Assembly (NCBI GenBank): GCA_903853805.1
Contig: CAINUN010000076.1
Span: 1-64,000 of the forward strand
Direction of reading: 5' to 3'
Length of the DNA stretch: 64,000 nucleotides
DNA from: an uncultured Bacteroidota bacterium
GTDB lineage: Bacteria; Bacteroidota; Bacteroidia; Chitinophagales; Chitinophagaceae
In this document: positions 42,599-52,659 of the stretch, piece by piece
Layout of the letters: every line of letters starts with the position of its first letter
Position numbering within the stretch: the first letter of the stretch is position 1
Position numbers and translations under genes: made by a program
The notes under the pieces: generated by a model
Seen by the model: the letters and a program-made list of their open reading frames with translations, nothing else
The model's database searches: none
Told to the model about the DNA's origin: nothing

Positions 42599-43990
42599 TT
42601 ATTTGATTTCGGGAATGGAAATTCCGGTAATCTTTCTATACAAATCAATGGCGTAAAGGTCGGTCATGCCCGAAATAAAATCTACAACTGACTGTATGTC
42701 GCTGTACAAATTTTCTTGTTTGCCCATGATGAGATATTGTGTGGGTATTAATAACAGTAATTTTTCGGAACGAGATAGTTTGGGATATAAAACTGCATGA
42801 ACAAACTCTTTCAGCAAACCACCAATCACATTGTAACCTGCTATTTCTATTTCTAAAACAGAGCGATAATTATACACATGCTTCACAGAAAATTCATTGA
42901 TGCGCTTAATGAGTTCCTGGTCTTTATAGTCAAGGCAATTCAATAAGTCTTTTTCCAAATCTCCAGACAAAAGCAATACTTCATTTGCCATGAAAATCTC
43001 CGACAATTTATGCACCATCAAACCAATCCATCGGGCACGAATGAATTGTACTTTTTGATTATCATCGTTGATATTATTTAAAGTTTTCAACACATAGTCT
43101 TTGCTGTTGTAGCCTTCTTCTTCATCAAAAAAAGGAAGAAATAAATCCATAAAAGTTTCTAAGGAAACTATCTTCAAACGATGTGCATCTTCGAGGTCAA
43201 TCACCCGATAACAAATATCATCAGCAGCTTCTGTGAGATAAACAAATGGATGGCGCACATAAACCATTTTATAACCTTCTTTTTTAGGAATCCCTAAAGA
43301 TGTTGCCATCTTTTCAAAAGTGGCTATTTCACTATCAAAAAAACCCGACTTTTTAGTGGCTATCAATCCTGTTTTTTTATCAAAACCTTCAGAAGAAGAG
43401 CAGGGATATTTAACAATTGCTGCAAGTGTGGCATAGGTGAGTTTGTAACCCCCTTCTATGTTTTCGTTGAAGCTGTGTGTGAGCGTTCGATAGGCATTGG
43501 CATTGCCTTCAAAACACTCAAAATCTCTCAACTGATTTTCGGTAAGTGCGTCTTTAATTCTTGTTTTTTCTTCCCCATTTAATTGTTGAAAAAAATGTCG
43601 AATGGCATCCTCGCCTGAATGTCCAAAAGGAGGGTTTCCAATGTCGTGTGCAAGGCAAGCGGCAGCAATCACCGACTGCAATTCATGTCGATAAAAATCT
43701 ACAAAATCTTCGCCTTCATGATTGTATTTCTTAGCAATAGCATCGCCAACAGTTTTTCCTAAAGAGCGTCCTACAGAAGCAACTTCTAAACTATGCGTAA
43801 GCCGATTGTGTACAAACACAGCGCCCGGCAGCGGAAAAACCTGCGTTTTGTTTTGCAATCTGCGAAAAGGAGAGGCAAAAATGATACGGTCATAATCGCG
43901 AAGAAAAGAAGTGCGCACCGGGTCGGGGTTTGCGTCTTTTTTTTCTTTGTCGCCGGTGCGTTTTGCGCTGTAAAGCGATTGCCAATTCAT
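42599..43990 (-). CDS. dgt: Deoxyguanosinetriphosphate triphosphohydrolase
   Basis: This 463-residue HD-domain enzyme splits dGTP to deoxyguanosine and triphosphate. The HD metal-binding residues are visible in RLTHSLEVASVG (His about 64) and AACLAHDIGNPPFGHSGED (His-Asp, about 113-114), with FASPFRRLQNKTQVFPL before them. The C-terminal half contains long helices typical of bacterial dGTPases. It starts an operon with queA, nadC and the lipid kinase. With dcd and dut it controls deoxynucleotide pools. Confidence 0.93.
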   Translation of the reverse strand: MNWQSLYSAKRTGDKEKKDANPDPVRTSFLRDYDRIIFASPFRRLQNKTQVFPLPGAVFVHNRLTHSLEVASVGRSLGKTVGDAIAKKYNHEGEDFVDFYRHELQSVIAAACLAHDIGNPPFGHSGEDAIRHFFQQLNGEEKTRIKDALTENQLRDFECFEGNANAYRTLTHSFNENIEGGYKLTYATLAAIVKYPCSSSEGFDKKTGLIATKKSGFFDSEIATFEKMATSLGIPKKEGYKMVYVRHPFVYLTEAADDICYRVIDLEDAHRLKIVSLETFMDLFLPFFDEEEGYNSKDYVLKTLNNINDDNQKVQFIRARWIGLMVHKLSEIFMANEVLLLSGDLEKDLLNCLDYKDQELIKRINEFSVKHVYNYRSVLEIEIAGYNVIGGLLKEFVHAVLYPKLSRSEKLLLLIPTQYLIMGKQENLYSDIQSVVDFISGMTDLYAIDLYRKITGISIPEIK

Positions 43991-44146
43991 GGTGTAAAAA
44001 TGCGAAAAGAAAGTGAGGAATTTGAGAAATGCCTAGTTTATACTTTATTTGGAAATTGAATGTAGGGAAATAGAAGCGAAGGTTGAATTTTCGTTCAACT
44101 GAGGTTGCATTTATAAAGCGTTCGTATTAAGCTCTATGAATTCCTC

Positions 44147-45205
44147 TCATTGAATTGTATTCATATACCCAAAATCAAACACAATATCATTTCTACGAGC
44201 GAACATTTTTTTTGCCATTTCGTGTTGTAGGCTTTGCATACCTATTTCGCTACGACATTTATTCACAAAAGCAGAGTCTTTGCTATAATACCAGGGGTTG
44301 GTAAAGTGATTATAAATTTTATCGGGAGGGGAATAATCGCATTGGATTCCAAAATGATAAAGGGTGTTTGAGGCTTTAGGTTTCCCAAGATTTTTATTGT
44401 AATAGCCGGCATCATAAGACCATTGATAAACCATTGCATATTCAGTAGGCAACAGTTCTCCATTTTTTAGCGCAGTTAACAATTCATTTTTCAAGAAAAA
44501 ATAACTGCAATAATGGTGGTATAAAAGAATAAGGGTAATTAGTTCAAAATGTTCTTCTCGTATATCATGTTGTTCCAATTCAGGGTCGAGCAAACCAATA
44601 AGGTGCTGTCCGGGGAAACCATATCTTTTAGAAATACGGATTATTTCTGCAAGGTTTCTATCATACACATGTACAATTGCTGTGTCTGTTACTTCGTATT
44701 GAAGCTTATTATTGCGATGTATTTTGCTTTTGAAAAAGGCTTGATTAGTTAAGATTCCTGCTTGGTTATCTCTAACAATCATCTGCTCAACAGAATCTCG
44801 AATAGCATAATTGATATTGTGAAGATACTTCTGTCTGTAGATTGGGTAAAGAAGTGAAATGCGTTTTTTGTATTCAGCATTACCCAACAATTCTCGTACT
44901 TGAAAACCCATAGAAAGGTCATTCCACCTTACACCGTTTTCAAAGGCTTTCATAAAAAATAGAGTTGCTGATGCAGTGTCTTTTCGCATTGCTGCAAATT
45001 GAAGAGCTATGTAGCAATCCTTGGCAAAAGGCTTTGAGTATTTGGTAAAGATTTTTTTGTAGGAATGAATGCTACTATCGAATTGACGAACAAAAAACAG
45101 TTTTTCTGCTTGAAGAATTTCTCTATGATAATCTAAATAGTTTTGAGCAGATGCAGCGAACTGTGAAATCAAAATGACTGAAAAGAAAAAGAGTTTTGGC
45201 TTCAT
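44147..45205 (-). CDS. Secreted protein of unknown function
   Basis: This protein of about 352 residues starts at the ATG at 45205, which puts the signal peptide (MKPKLFFFSVILISQFAASAQ) first; an upstream ATG at 45238 adds a polar stretch. The N-terminal part has a TPR-like look (EILQAEKLFFVRQFDSSIHSYKKIF). A long helical body with FELITLILLYHHYCSYF near residue 230 and a C-terminal YDAGYYNKN/DYSPPDKIYN region follow. The family is not recognised. It is monocistronic, with the 155-bp gap to dgt free of clear signals. Confidence 0.7.
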   Translation of the reverse strand: MKPKLFFFSVILISQFAASAQNYLDYHREILQAEKLFFVRQFDSSIHSYKKIFTKYSKPFAKDCYIALQFAAMRKDTASATLFFMKAFENGVRWNDLSMGFQVRELLGNAEYKKRISLLYPIYRQKYLHNINYAIRDSVEQMIVRDNQAGILTNQAFFKSKIHRNNKLQYEVTDTAIVHVYDRNLAEIIRISKRYGFPGQHLIGLLDPELEQHDIREEHFELITLILLYHHYCSYFFLKNELLTALKNGELLPTEYAMVYQWSYDAGYYNKNLGKPKASNTLYHFGIQCDYSPPDKIYNHFTNPWYYSKDSAFVNKCRSEIGMQSLQHEMAKKMFARRNDIVFDFGYMNTIQ

Positions 45206-45273
45206 ACATGTATCTCTTTCAAAAATACTCATATTCATAGAATAAACCGCTCACATTCAAATCTCATAAAGTT

Positions 45274-45281
45274 TATCTTTG
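45274..45281 (+). promoter_or_regulatory. TAnnTTTG box upstream of pheS
   Basis: TATCTTTG lies four bases before the pheS ATG (45286). Its -33 partner is weak. As in the transketolase and first antitoxin genes, use of this box would leave almost no leader. Confidence 0.4.
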
Positions 45282-45285
45282 CCCC

Positions 45286-46311
45286 ATGCAGTCTTTACAG
45301 CAACAAATAAAAGTTTACGAAGAAGAGATTCAGGCATTCCAACCCCAAAACGCGCAGGAATTGGAAGCTTACCGCATTAAGTTCCTTGGAACGAAGGGTA
45401 TTGTGAAACAGATTTTGGGGGAGATGAAAAATGTGCCGGGGGATCAAAAGAAAGAAGCGGGTCAGTTGCTGAACGCCTTTAAACAATTAGCAGAAGAAAA
45501 ATGGGAATCGAATAAACATCTTCAAGAAGGCAGCAATAAAAAGGAAAGCAATATTGACCTTTCGTTGCCTGGTTCTCAAGTACAGATGGGTACTAGGCAT
45601 CCGCTAAGGATGGTTGAAAACAAGATGGTGGGCATTTTTGAAAAGCTAGGTTTTAGCGTAGCCAGCGGACCTGAAATTGAAGATGATTGGCACAACTTCG
45701 GTAGCATGAACTTGCCTGAACACCATCCTGCAAGAGATATGCAAGACACGTTTTATGTTTCGCAAAACCCTGATTGGTTGTTGCGCACACATAGCTCGAG
45801 CATTCAAGCCCGTGTGATGGAAAATGAACAACCGCCAATTAGGGTGGTATGTCCTGGTCGTGTGTATCGGAATGAAACGATATCTGCAAGAGCCCATTGT
45901 TTCTTTCATCAAATGGAAGGCTTGTACATTGATAAAAATGTTTCCTTCGCTGACTTGAAACAAACACTTTATTATTTCGTGACAGAAATGTTTGGTGCCA
46001 ATACTAAGGTTCGTTTTCGTCCTTCTTATTTTCCTTTTACAGAGCCAAGTGCAGAGATGGATATTTCGTGTACAGTGTGCGGTGGAGATGGTTGCAGTCT
46101 TTGCAAACATACTGGATGGGTAGAGATTTTGGGTTGTGGCATGGTTCATCCGAATGTATTACGCAACTTCAACATTGACCCTGAAGTATATACTGGCTTT
46201 GCGTTTGGAATGGGTGTGGAACGCATTACTCAATTGAAATATCAAGTGAACGATTTGAGATTGTATTCTCAAAACGATATTCGGTTTTTAAGACAATTTG
46301 AAAGCATATAA
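45286..46311 (+). CDS. pheS: Phenylalanine-tRNA ligase alpha subunit
   Basis: This 341-residue class II synthetase subunit attaches Phe to tRNA-Phe together with PheT (encoded elsewhere). The N-terminal coiled coil (1-85) binds tRNA. Class II motifs are present: the PxxxMENKMVGIFEKLGF start, motif 2 RVYRNETISARAHCFFHQMEG, and motif 3 TGFAFGMGVERITQLKY. A Cys-rich insert CTVCGGDGCSLCKHTGW (about 258-274) is the zinc-ribbon-like loop common in non-proteobacterial PheS. It is followed 17 bp later by an SDR gene. Confidence 0.95.
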   Translation: MQSLQQQIKVYEEEIQAFQPQNAQELEAYRIKFLGTKGIVKQILGEMKNVPGDQKKEAGQLLNAFKQLAEEKWESNKHLQEGSNKKESNIDLSLPGSQVQMGTRHPLRMVENKMVGIFEKLGFSVASGPEIEDDWHNFGSMNLPEHHPARDMQDTFYVSQNPDWLLRTHSSSIQARVMENEQPPIRVVCPGRVYRNETISARAHCFFHQMEGLYIDKNVSFADLKQTLYYFVTEMFGANTKVRFRPSYFPFTEPSAEMDISCTVCGGDGCSLCKHTGWVEILGCGMVHPNVLRNFNIDPEVYTGFAFGMGVERITQLKYQVNDLRLYSQNDIRFLRQFESI

Positions 46312-46328
46312 CGTCACTAGCTAATTTC

Positions 46329-47321
46329 ATGATTCTTGTAACTGGTGCTAGTGGGTTTTTAGGGCAACATCTTGTGCGGCAGCTTTCGCAAGAACGAGGT
46401 GTGCAAGTGAAAGCACTTTATCATAGCAACGCTCCTTCTGCAGAACTAATTCAACTCAAAGGTGTACAATGGGAACAATGTGACCTGCTAGACATTTATG
46501 AAGTAGCGCATGTGATGGAAGGTATAAATGAAGTGTACCATTGTGCTGCTATTGTGTCTTTTGATCCAAAGAAGAAAAATGAACTTCTTCATTTCAACGT
46601 GGAAAGCACGGTCAACTTAGTGAATGAAGCCTTGGAAAGCAACATTCGCAAAATGGTGTTTGTGAGTTCGATTGCTGCACTAGGAAGAAGTGAAAAGGAA
46701 GGGAAGATGATAACTGAAGAAGAACAGTGGGAAGAAAGTCATCAAAACTCGGCTTATGGACAAAGCAAATATGCTGCTGAACTTGAAGTGTGGCGCGGTA
46801 TAGGTGAAGGATTGAGTGCCGTGATTGTGAACCCGGGTATTATTTTAGGTGAGGGCGATTGGACTGTTGGATCTGCTAACTTGATGAAGATGGTGCATGA
46901 TGGTTTTCCTTTTTTTACCAATGGTGTCAACGGATGGGTTGATGTAAAAGATGTGGTGAAGGCAATGATTACATTGATGCACAGCGATGTAGATGCTGAA
47001 CGATTTATTGTTGTAGAAGGTAACCATACTTATAAAGAAGTATTTGAAGAAATGGCAGCAGCGCTCAACATTAAAGCACCATCTATTGAAGCAGGAAAAA
47101 CGATGACACGCATTGCATGGAGATGGGCTACTTTGCAAAGTGCATTTAGTGGAAAACCAGTTACAATTACTAAAGAAACTGCAAACACATCCTTGAAGAA
47201 ATCTTTTTACGACAATAATAAATTGCTCAATACCATTCCTTCTTTTCAATACACAACTTTAAACAAAACCATAAATAGGATGGCGGCTGCTTTTAAGAAT
47301 GAATCTTCAGTAAAAAACTAA
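46329..47321 (+). CDS. NAD-dependent epimerase/dehydratase-type SDR protein
   Basis: This 330-residue extended SDR has the Rossmann motif TGASGFLGQHL (about 5-15), the catalytic Ser in VFVSSIAALG (about 115), and Tyr and Lys in AYGQSKYAAE (about 140-144). NPGIILGEGDW follows. It resembles dihydroflavonol reductase-like or nucleoside-sugar epimerase-like proteins. The substrate cannot be told. It likely shares a transcript with pheS, an unusual pairing that suggests position, not pathway. Confidence 0.85.
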   Translation: MILVTGASGFLGQHLVRQLSQERGVQVKALYHSNAPSAELIQLKGVQWEQCDLLDIYEVAHVMEGINEVYHCAAIVSFDPKKKNELLHFNVESTVNLVNEALESNIRKMVFVSSIAALGRSEKEGKMITEEEQWEESHQNSAYGQSKYAAELEVWRGIGEGLSAVIVNPGIILGEGDWTVGSANLMKMVHDGFPFFTNGVNGWVDVKDVVKAMITLMHSDVDAERFIVVEGNHTYKEVFEEMAAALNIKAPSIEAGKTMTRIAWRWATLQSAFSGKPVTITKETANTSLKKSFYDNNKLLNTIPSFQYTTLNKTINRMAAAFKNESSVKN

Positions 47322-47512
47322 GAGAAATTTGTTTTTTTTAAGAAAACATCCGTAATGTTGCTTTCGGAACAGAAAACAGTTCCATCCTTTCAAACTTTTT
47401 TCCAAACTTTATTTTCAGTTTCTTATTGATTTGAACGATAGCATTGCAATCATTTTAAGAAGGAGAAAACCCAATTAAATAAATAAGCCTTTTTTGAAAA
47501 AATAGTTAAGCT

Positions 47513-49225
47513 ATGCCTTACGAAATTTCTATGTTGAACAACATGCTCATTCCTGAGTTGAAAGATGTTGCTGAACGTTTACAGATTAACACCATTGGAC
47601 TTCATGACAAACAAGTTCTTATTGAAAAGATTGTTGCTGCACAAATAGCAGGCGTTGTGCCTACTGCTGAGGAAGCACCAATAAAAAGAGCTCGCTCACG
47701 CAAACCCGTTGCTTCTTCTGAAAAAACAAAAGCAGAGCCTGTGGCAACGCCAAAAGAAAAAGAACCAACGCCAACTCAAGAGGTTAATAATGCTCCTCCT
47801 GTGGTTGAAGAAGAAAACGACCCAAGAAAACGTCGTCCAAGAAAACTAAAAGAAGAATTTCATCATCGTGAAGAAGTGTTAGTGAAGCCAGTGATTGATG
47901 CTACTTCATTTGATGATAATTCTAACTCTGAAGGAAGTGACAATGATAATGATAACCAAGAAACTGAAGATTCTGGTATCATTATGCCACCCACGGATGA
48001 ACCTGAAATTCAATTAGCACCTGAATCAATTGCGCCAGAGCGTAATCCTCCTAGCCATTTCAACCAACCTCGTCGTAGAGAAAATAATTACGGAGGATTT
48101 AACCCTGATTTTGATGGGATTGTGATGAATGAAGGGGTGCTTGAAATGATGCCAGATGGTTATGGTTTCTTGCGTAGCTCCGATTATAATTATTTAAGCT
48201 CTCCAGATGATGTGTATGTGTCGCCATCCCAAATAAAACTCTTTGGACTGAAGACGGGCGATACGGTTAAGGGAAGTGTACGTCCGCCGAAGGAGGGTGA
48301 GAAATACTTTGCTTTACTTAAGGTTGAAACTATCAATGGTAAGCATCCTGATGAGATTCGCGATCGTGTTCCATTCGACTATCTTACACCGTTATTCCCT
48401 TTTGAGAAACTAAACTTGGCTAAAGCTGGAAGCAGCACTAGCGTTAGAATTATTGATTTGTTTACTCCTATAGGAAAAGGTCAGCGTGGACTTATTGTTG
48501 CCCAACCGAAGACGGGAAAGACCATGCTTTTGAAAGAGGTTGCTAATGCTATTGCAGCCAATCATCCTGAAATATATTTGATGATTGTGTTGGTAGATGA
48601 GCGCCCTGAAGAGGTAACTGATATGCAGCGCAGTGTTCGTGCAGAGGTCATTGCTTCAACCTTTGATGAGCCTGCTGACAAACACGTTAAGGTATCTACA
48701 ATTGCTTTACAGAAAGCGAAGAGGCTTGTTGAAGTTGGTCATGATGTTGTTATTCTATTGGATTCAATTACACGTCTTGCACGGGCTCATAACACCGTTG
48801 CGCCTGCCTCTGGCAAAGTATTATCGGGTGGTGTGGAGGCTAATGCAATGCAAAAGCCTAAACAATTTTTTGGTGCAGCCCGTAAAATTGAAAACGGTGG
48901 TTCTCTCACAATTCTTGCAACAGCATTGATTGATACAGGTTCCAAGATGGACGAAGTAATCTTTGAAGAGTTTAAAGGAACGGGCAACATGGAACTTCAA
49001 TTGGATCGTCGCCTTGCTAACAAACGCATCTTCCCAGCCATTGACCTTGTTGCTTCTTCTACGCGTAGAGACGATTTGCTTCATGATAAAGAAGTGCTTA
49101 ACAAGATGTACATCCTCCGAAATCATCTTGCAGATATGAACGCCGACGAAGCCATGCATTTTCTTCTTCAACAAATGCGCGGAAGTAAGAGCAATGAAGA
49201 ATTTTTGACAACAATGAATAAATAA
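47513..49225 (+). CDS. rho: Transcription termination factor Rho, with disordered insert
   Basis: This 570-residue hexameric RNA helicase has a Rho N-terminal helical domain (about 8-45) and a long charged, disordered segment (about 50-195, rich in Lys, Pro, Glu, Asn and Asp). An RNA-binding cold-shock-like domain (about 205-275: [21 protein letters not shown]) follows, then the ATPase core with Walker A PKTGKT (332-337), Walker [15 protein letters not shown], and the Q-loop/R-loop region. The insert is typical of Bacteroidota Rho. A strong intrinsic terminator follows. The 190-bp leader shows no obvious structure. Confidence 0.95.
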   Translation: MPYEISMLNNMLIPELKDVAERLQINTIGLHDKQVLIEKIVAAQIAGVVPTAEEAPIKRARSRKPVASSEKTKAEPVATPKEKEPTPTQEVNNAPPVVEEENDPRKRRPRKLKEEFHHREEVLVKPVIDATSFDDNSNSEGSDNDNDNQETEDSGIIMPPTDEPEIQLAPESIAPERNPPSHFNQPRRRENNYGGFNPDFDGIVMNEGVLEMMPDGYGFLRSSDYNYLSSPDDVYVSPSQIKLFGLKTGDTVKGSVRPPKEGEKYFALLKVETINGKHPDEIRDRVPFDYLTPLFPFEKLNLAKAGSSTSVRIIDLFTPIGKGQRGLIVAQPKTGKTMLLKEVANAIAANHPEIYLMIVLVDERPEEVTDMQRSVRAEVIASTFDEPADKHVKVSTIALQKAKRLVEVGHDVVILLDSITRLARAHNTVAPASGKVLSGGVEANAMQKPKQFFGAARKIENGGSLTILATALIDTGSKMDEVIFEEFKGTGNMELQLDRRLANKRIFPAIDLVASSTRRDDLLHDKEVLNKMYILRNHLADMNADEAMHFLLQQMRGSKSNEEFLTTMNK

Positions 49226-49240
49226 AGAACTTTATTTTAT

Positions 49241-49275
49241 AAAAAAGGGCTGCTCAAATGAACAGCCCTTTTTTA
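49241..49275. terminator. Strong terminator after rho
   Basis: A perfect 12-bp stem (49241-49252 with 49263-49274) has T runs after it on both strands. It lies between convergent rho and the SGNH lipoprotein gene and can serve both. Confidence 0.88.
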
Positions 49276-49290
49276 TTTTTTAGGAAACAA

Positions 49291-50604
49291 CTAGTGCGTA
49301 GTACTCGGAAATAAAATTCCGTTGAACTTATTGACATCAATCATAGGAACTGTTGATTTATAATGAGCATTAATTACTCGAATCATTTCATTAGCAGCAA
49401 TTGCATAACCTCTTGGTGTAAGATGAACGCCATCTAAAGAAAATGCTCCACCGGTAACGAAAGTAGGAGAATAAGTAACGCCATTAAAAACCATGCCCTT
49501 TGCCAAAGTTTTCATAAACGAATTCATATCAACATAGGCAAGGTTATGAGCAATAGCTTGTTGTTGCAAATAATCGTTGAAAGTGGTTGTAGCGGTTTTG
49601 ATGTTTTGAATTTCAGTAAGGTCAAGTACATACTTCTTAGGAATAGGAGTTGCACTTCCCCATCCAAAGTACCTAATCGAATCCTGAGGAACAGTCAAAA
49701 GGATAAGTTCTCCAGGTAGCGCCTGCCTAAAGCCAGCAACAACAGTTGGGTCTTGAATAACAAAATAGTTAGCACCAGCAACAAAGTTGTTGTTGAAACC
49801 AGGATAAGCCATGTTCAACAAATTTGCAAGAGAGTCATTTAAAGTCAACCCATTTGCAGGTATGGTTGTAAAATAAGGAATGCTCGTTACATCAGGAATG
49901 TTCATCAAAGCACCTTTTGCTCCATTTGCAACCATTGTTTTTACAACAGTATCATAAACAGTCTTAAAAGTAGTTACATCAGAAATGTTGTTTGGAGATC
50001 CTATTGTAGGACTTCCTTCGCCACCAGAAGTTGCATATCCCAATACGTCATTGCTTCCAAGCCACATTGTGAAGAATGTAGCAGGATTCTTTTTTACTTC
50101 AGCCAACATATTACTGAATGGATTTGACAAGATTCTTCCAGCATATGGGTTCATTATGGCATAGCCATTTGTGGTATAGTCAATAGCTCGAATTCCAGGA
50201 ACACCGTAGTTATTAAATGGAGCAAGGCTTGCAACATTAGCTCCTGTATCCAAAGTGCCGCTGTATAAAACAGGACCCATAGAAGTGACCCCCATCACAT
50301 CGGTACTGAATCCCATCACATATTTTCTTCCAGGCCATCCGCTTTCACCAGGTAATAGTGGTTGTTTAAACTCTAAACTGCCACCTACCAACACAAATTG
50401 TTGGTGAAGCATTGATGGATAAGAATTCATTTGTCCAGAACGGTATAATGAACCATCTGCATAACCAGCAGTAAGTGAATTTCCAATAGCCACATAATTT
50501 GAGAAGTTCAAGCCATTGGCGCTTGGGGCATCTGCTTTGAAAGTTGGTTTACACGATGCAAAGAGCAATGCAAAACCGCTTAACACTAAAAATATCTTCT
50601 TCAT
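49291..50604 (-). CDS. SGNH/GDSL hydrolase lipoprotein
   Basis: This 437-residue protein has a lipoprotein signal (MKKIFLVLSGFALLFASC, Cys18). An SGNH-type hydrolase domain follows: block I is AIGNSLTAGYADG (catalytic Ser), block III GSNDVLGYA (Gly-Asn-Asp), and block V SLDGVHLTPRGYAIAAN (catalytic Asp-His). Such enzymes release acyl groups from lipids or glycans. It lies 27 bp after the FadL-like porin on the same strand, suggesting an outer-membrane pair that liberates and imports fatty acids or other hydrophobic molecules. Confidence 0.85.
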   Translation of the reverse strand: MKKIFLVLSGFALLFASCKPTFKADAPSANGLNFSNYVAIGNSLTAGYADGSLYRSGQMNSYPSMLHQQFVLVGGSLEFKQPLLPGESGWPGRKYVMGFSTDVMGVTSMGPVLYSGTLDTGANVASLAPFNNYGVPGIRAIDYTTNGYAIMNPYAGRILSNPFSNMLAEVKKNPATFFTMWLGSNDVLGYATSGGEGSPTIGSPNNISDVTTFKTVYDTVVKTMVANGAKGALMNIPDVTSIPYFTTIPANGLTLNDSLANLLNMAYPGFNNNFVAGANYFVIQDPTVVAGFRQALPGELILLTVPQDSIRYFGWGSATPIPKKYVLDLTEIQNIKTATTTFNDYLQQQAIAHNLAYVDMNSFMKTLAKGMVFNGVTYSPTFVTGGAFSLDGVHLTPRGYAIAANEMIRVINAHYKSTVPMIDVNKFNGILFPSTTH

Positions 50605-50631
50605 TTCTTTTTCTTCTTTCTTGTTAAAAGG

Positions 50632-51864
50632 TTAGAAATCGTAAGTCATTCCAAAACTTGGTAAGACTACTTTTGTTTGATAAGTACCATTGAAATTATC
50701 AGGCGTGTATTGTGCATTTCTTCTCACGGTAGTGTTGTATTCTATAGCACCCATGAAAGTGATTTTTTCGTTCAGCTCATAAGTTAAACCGCCTGACATA
50801 ATCCAGTGATTTGCGTCTGGTAAGTCAGGAGAAACATAACCATCAGCAACAGGCGTTGGGTCATAAGCAGCTCCAGCCATCAAACAGAATTTGTCATTGA
50901 ATATGTAATGACCACCCAAACGAAAAGACATTTTATCATTGTAATTACGAGGGGATTTTGTGTCTGTCAAAACGGACGTGTTGTCAACATAATCAAACTC
51001 TAATTGTTTATAAGCACTCCATTTAAGGTAATTAAAATCAGCTTGAAGGGTTATTTCGTCAGTAGCTTTGAATGCAATTCCAATTGTTGTAACACTAGGT
51101 AAAGGAAGTGTAGTAGAAAATGAAGTATTCGGAAAATTAGTTTCTAATGAGGACGGTACATAAAAATTTGCTGTACCTTTTTTCACTTTCATATTCACGC
51201 GACTTCTGTAAGAAATACCTATTTGCCATTGATCATCTATGCGAATTTGCGCGCCAATATTATACCCCAAACCATTGGCATTTCCTTTTAAATGAGCTTG
51301 ACCGTTAATGCCATTTTCGTCTTGTAGTGGAATTCCTTTTTTCAAATCTACTCCACCCATAGCATAAACAAAACCTCCGCCAATGCTGAAGAAATCGCAC
51401 ACTTTATAGCTCACTGTTGGTTGAAAGAAAACGCTTTTCAAGTTGATGGATTGCGTAACGAATCTACCACTCCAACTATTTTCCCAAGTCAAGCCACTAC
51501 CAAATGGTGTATAAATTCCAAGACCAACACCTATTTTATTATTAGCAGCTAATGGACCACCAACATAAATATTGAAAGGAGCATAAACGCCCATTTTCGA
51601 ATCTTCTGTCAAGCCTTGAGTAGGTACTTGTGCATATCTAGTTTGCGCAAAAAGCAAATTGACACTACCATAGGCTTGCCAATTATTAAGATCGGAAAGT
51701 CCACCTGGGTTATAGAAAATAGTGGACGCGTCCCAGGCTAATCCGCAACCAGTTCCGCCCATTGCAACTTGACGAACACCCTGAACATTAATTTGATAAC
51801 CAGCACTAAATGCAATTGCTGCAGGCAGCAAAAACAAAGAAGTGAGTAATCTTCTTTTAGTCAT
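50632..51864 (-). CDS. OmpP1/FadL-family outer-membrane transporter
   Basis: This 410-residue protein has a signal peptide (1-21). The FadL N-terminal hatch signature follows: AGYQINVQGVRQVAMGGTGCGLAWDASTIFYNPGGLSDL. Regular amphipathic strands run to a C-terminal Phe (FGMTYDF), as in outer-membrane barrels. FadL-type proteins take up long-chain fatty acids or aromatic hydrocarbons. It is directly followed by a GDSL-type lipoprotein; the pair may process and import acyl chains. Substrate unknown. Confidence 0.9.
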   Translation of the reverse strand: MTKRRLLTSLFLLPAAIAFSAGYQINVQGVRQVAMGGTGCGLAWDASTIFYNPGGLSDLNNWQAYGSVNLLFAQTRYAQVPTQGLTEDSKMGVYAPFNIYVGGPLAANNKIGVGLGIYTPFGSGLTWENSWSGRFVTQSINLKSVFFQPTVSYKVCDFFSIGGGFVYAMGGVDLKKGIPLQDENGINGQAHLKGNANGLGYNIGAQIRIDDQWQIGISYRSRVNMKVKKGTANFYVPSSLETNFPNTSFSTTLPLPSVTTIGIAFKATDEITLQADFNYLKWSAYKQLEFDYVDNTSVLTDTKSPRNYNDKMSFRLGGHYIFNDKFCLMAGAAYDPTPVADGYVSPDLPDANHWIMSGGLTYELNEKITFMGAIEYNTTVRRNAQYTPDNFNGTYQTKVVLPSFGMTYDF

Positions 51865-51921
51865 AAAAAATTGATTTGCTTGCCAAATATATTGCTTTAA
51901 CCAAAGAAATCAATAGGGAAC

Positions 51922-52629
51922 TCAATTTGCAGCGATTGCGATAGTTGCAATACTAATTTCTACGTTAGGAATTTGTAGTAAGGTCAATGCACAAGATTCG
52001 AGAGTGGCACCTGTAGTAAGCACATCGTCCACTAATAATAAATGCTTACCTTTCAATACTTCAAATTTAGAGAGGGTGAACGCACCACTAACATTTTCAA
52101 CTCTTTCAGTACGTGTTTTTTCAGTTTGGCTTGTTGTATTTCTGGTTCTTTGTAAACATTTATTAAAAACGGGAATTGAAAGCACTTCACCTATGCCGTT
52201 AGCAATCAATTCGCTTTGGTTGTAGCCTCGTATAGCTTCTTTTTTTGGATGTAATGGAACTGGAATAATGCCATGAATTTTCCAATTGGCATCTTTAATG
52301 GTTTTGCCAATTTCTTTTCCTAGAAAAACTCCATTTTGTTTTTTGCTTTTGTATTTTAATCCATGAATCAGGTGTTGAATCAAACTTTCGTTGGTAAAAA
52401 AAGTAAGTGAAGATGCGTTTTGAAACGGAATTCTTCCTGCAAGTCTTAGTGCTGTTTCGTTTTCAGAAATTAGATGAAAATTGGTATAGGGTATTAACGC
52501 TTCACAATTCAAGCAAACCACTTCTTCTCCTTTTAATAATGGTTGCCTACAACCTTCACATAAATTCGGAAAGAGCAGATGTACCAGACCTGAACCATAT
52601 GTTTTTAATTGCCGCGTTGCCAAACTCAT
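51922..52629 (-). CDS. comF: ComF-family phosphoribosyltransferase-like protein
   Basis: This 235-residue protein has an N-terminal zinc ribbon (CEGCRQPLL then CLNCEAL, about 19-38) and a PRTase domain with VDDVLTTGATLE (about 198-209), the PRPP-binding loop. ComF assists uptake of single-stranded DNA in natural competence, though its homologs are widely kept in non-competent bacteria. It lies 30 bp after radA and is probably co-transcribed; both bear on DNA uptake and recombination. Confidence 0.88.
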   Translation of the reverse strand: MSLATRQLKTYGSGLVHLLFPNLCEGCRQPLLKGEEVVCLNCEALIPYTNFHLISENETALRLAGRIPFQNASSLTFFTNESLIQHLIHGLKYKSKKQNGVFLGKEIGKTIKDANWKIHGIIPVPLHPKKEAIRGYNQSELIANGIGEVLSIPVFNKCLQRTRNTTSQTEKTRTERVENVSGAFTLSKFEVLKGKHLLLVDDVLTTGATLESCALTLLQIPNVEISIATIAIAAN

Positions 52630-52659
52630 GCTTGAAAATAAGCAATGTTTTGTTAGTTG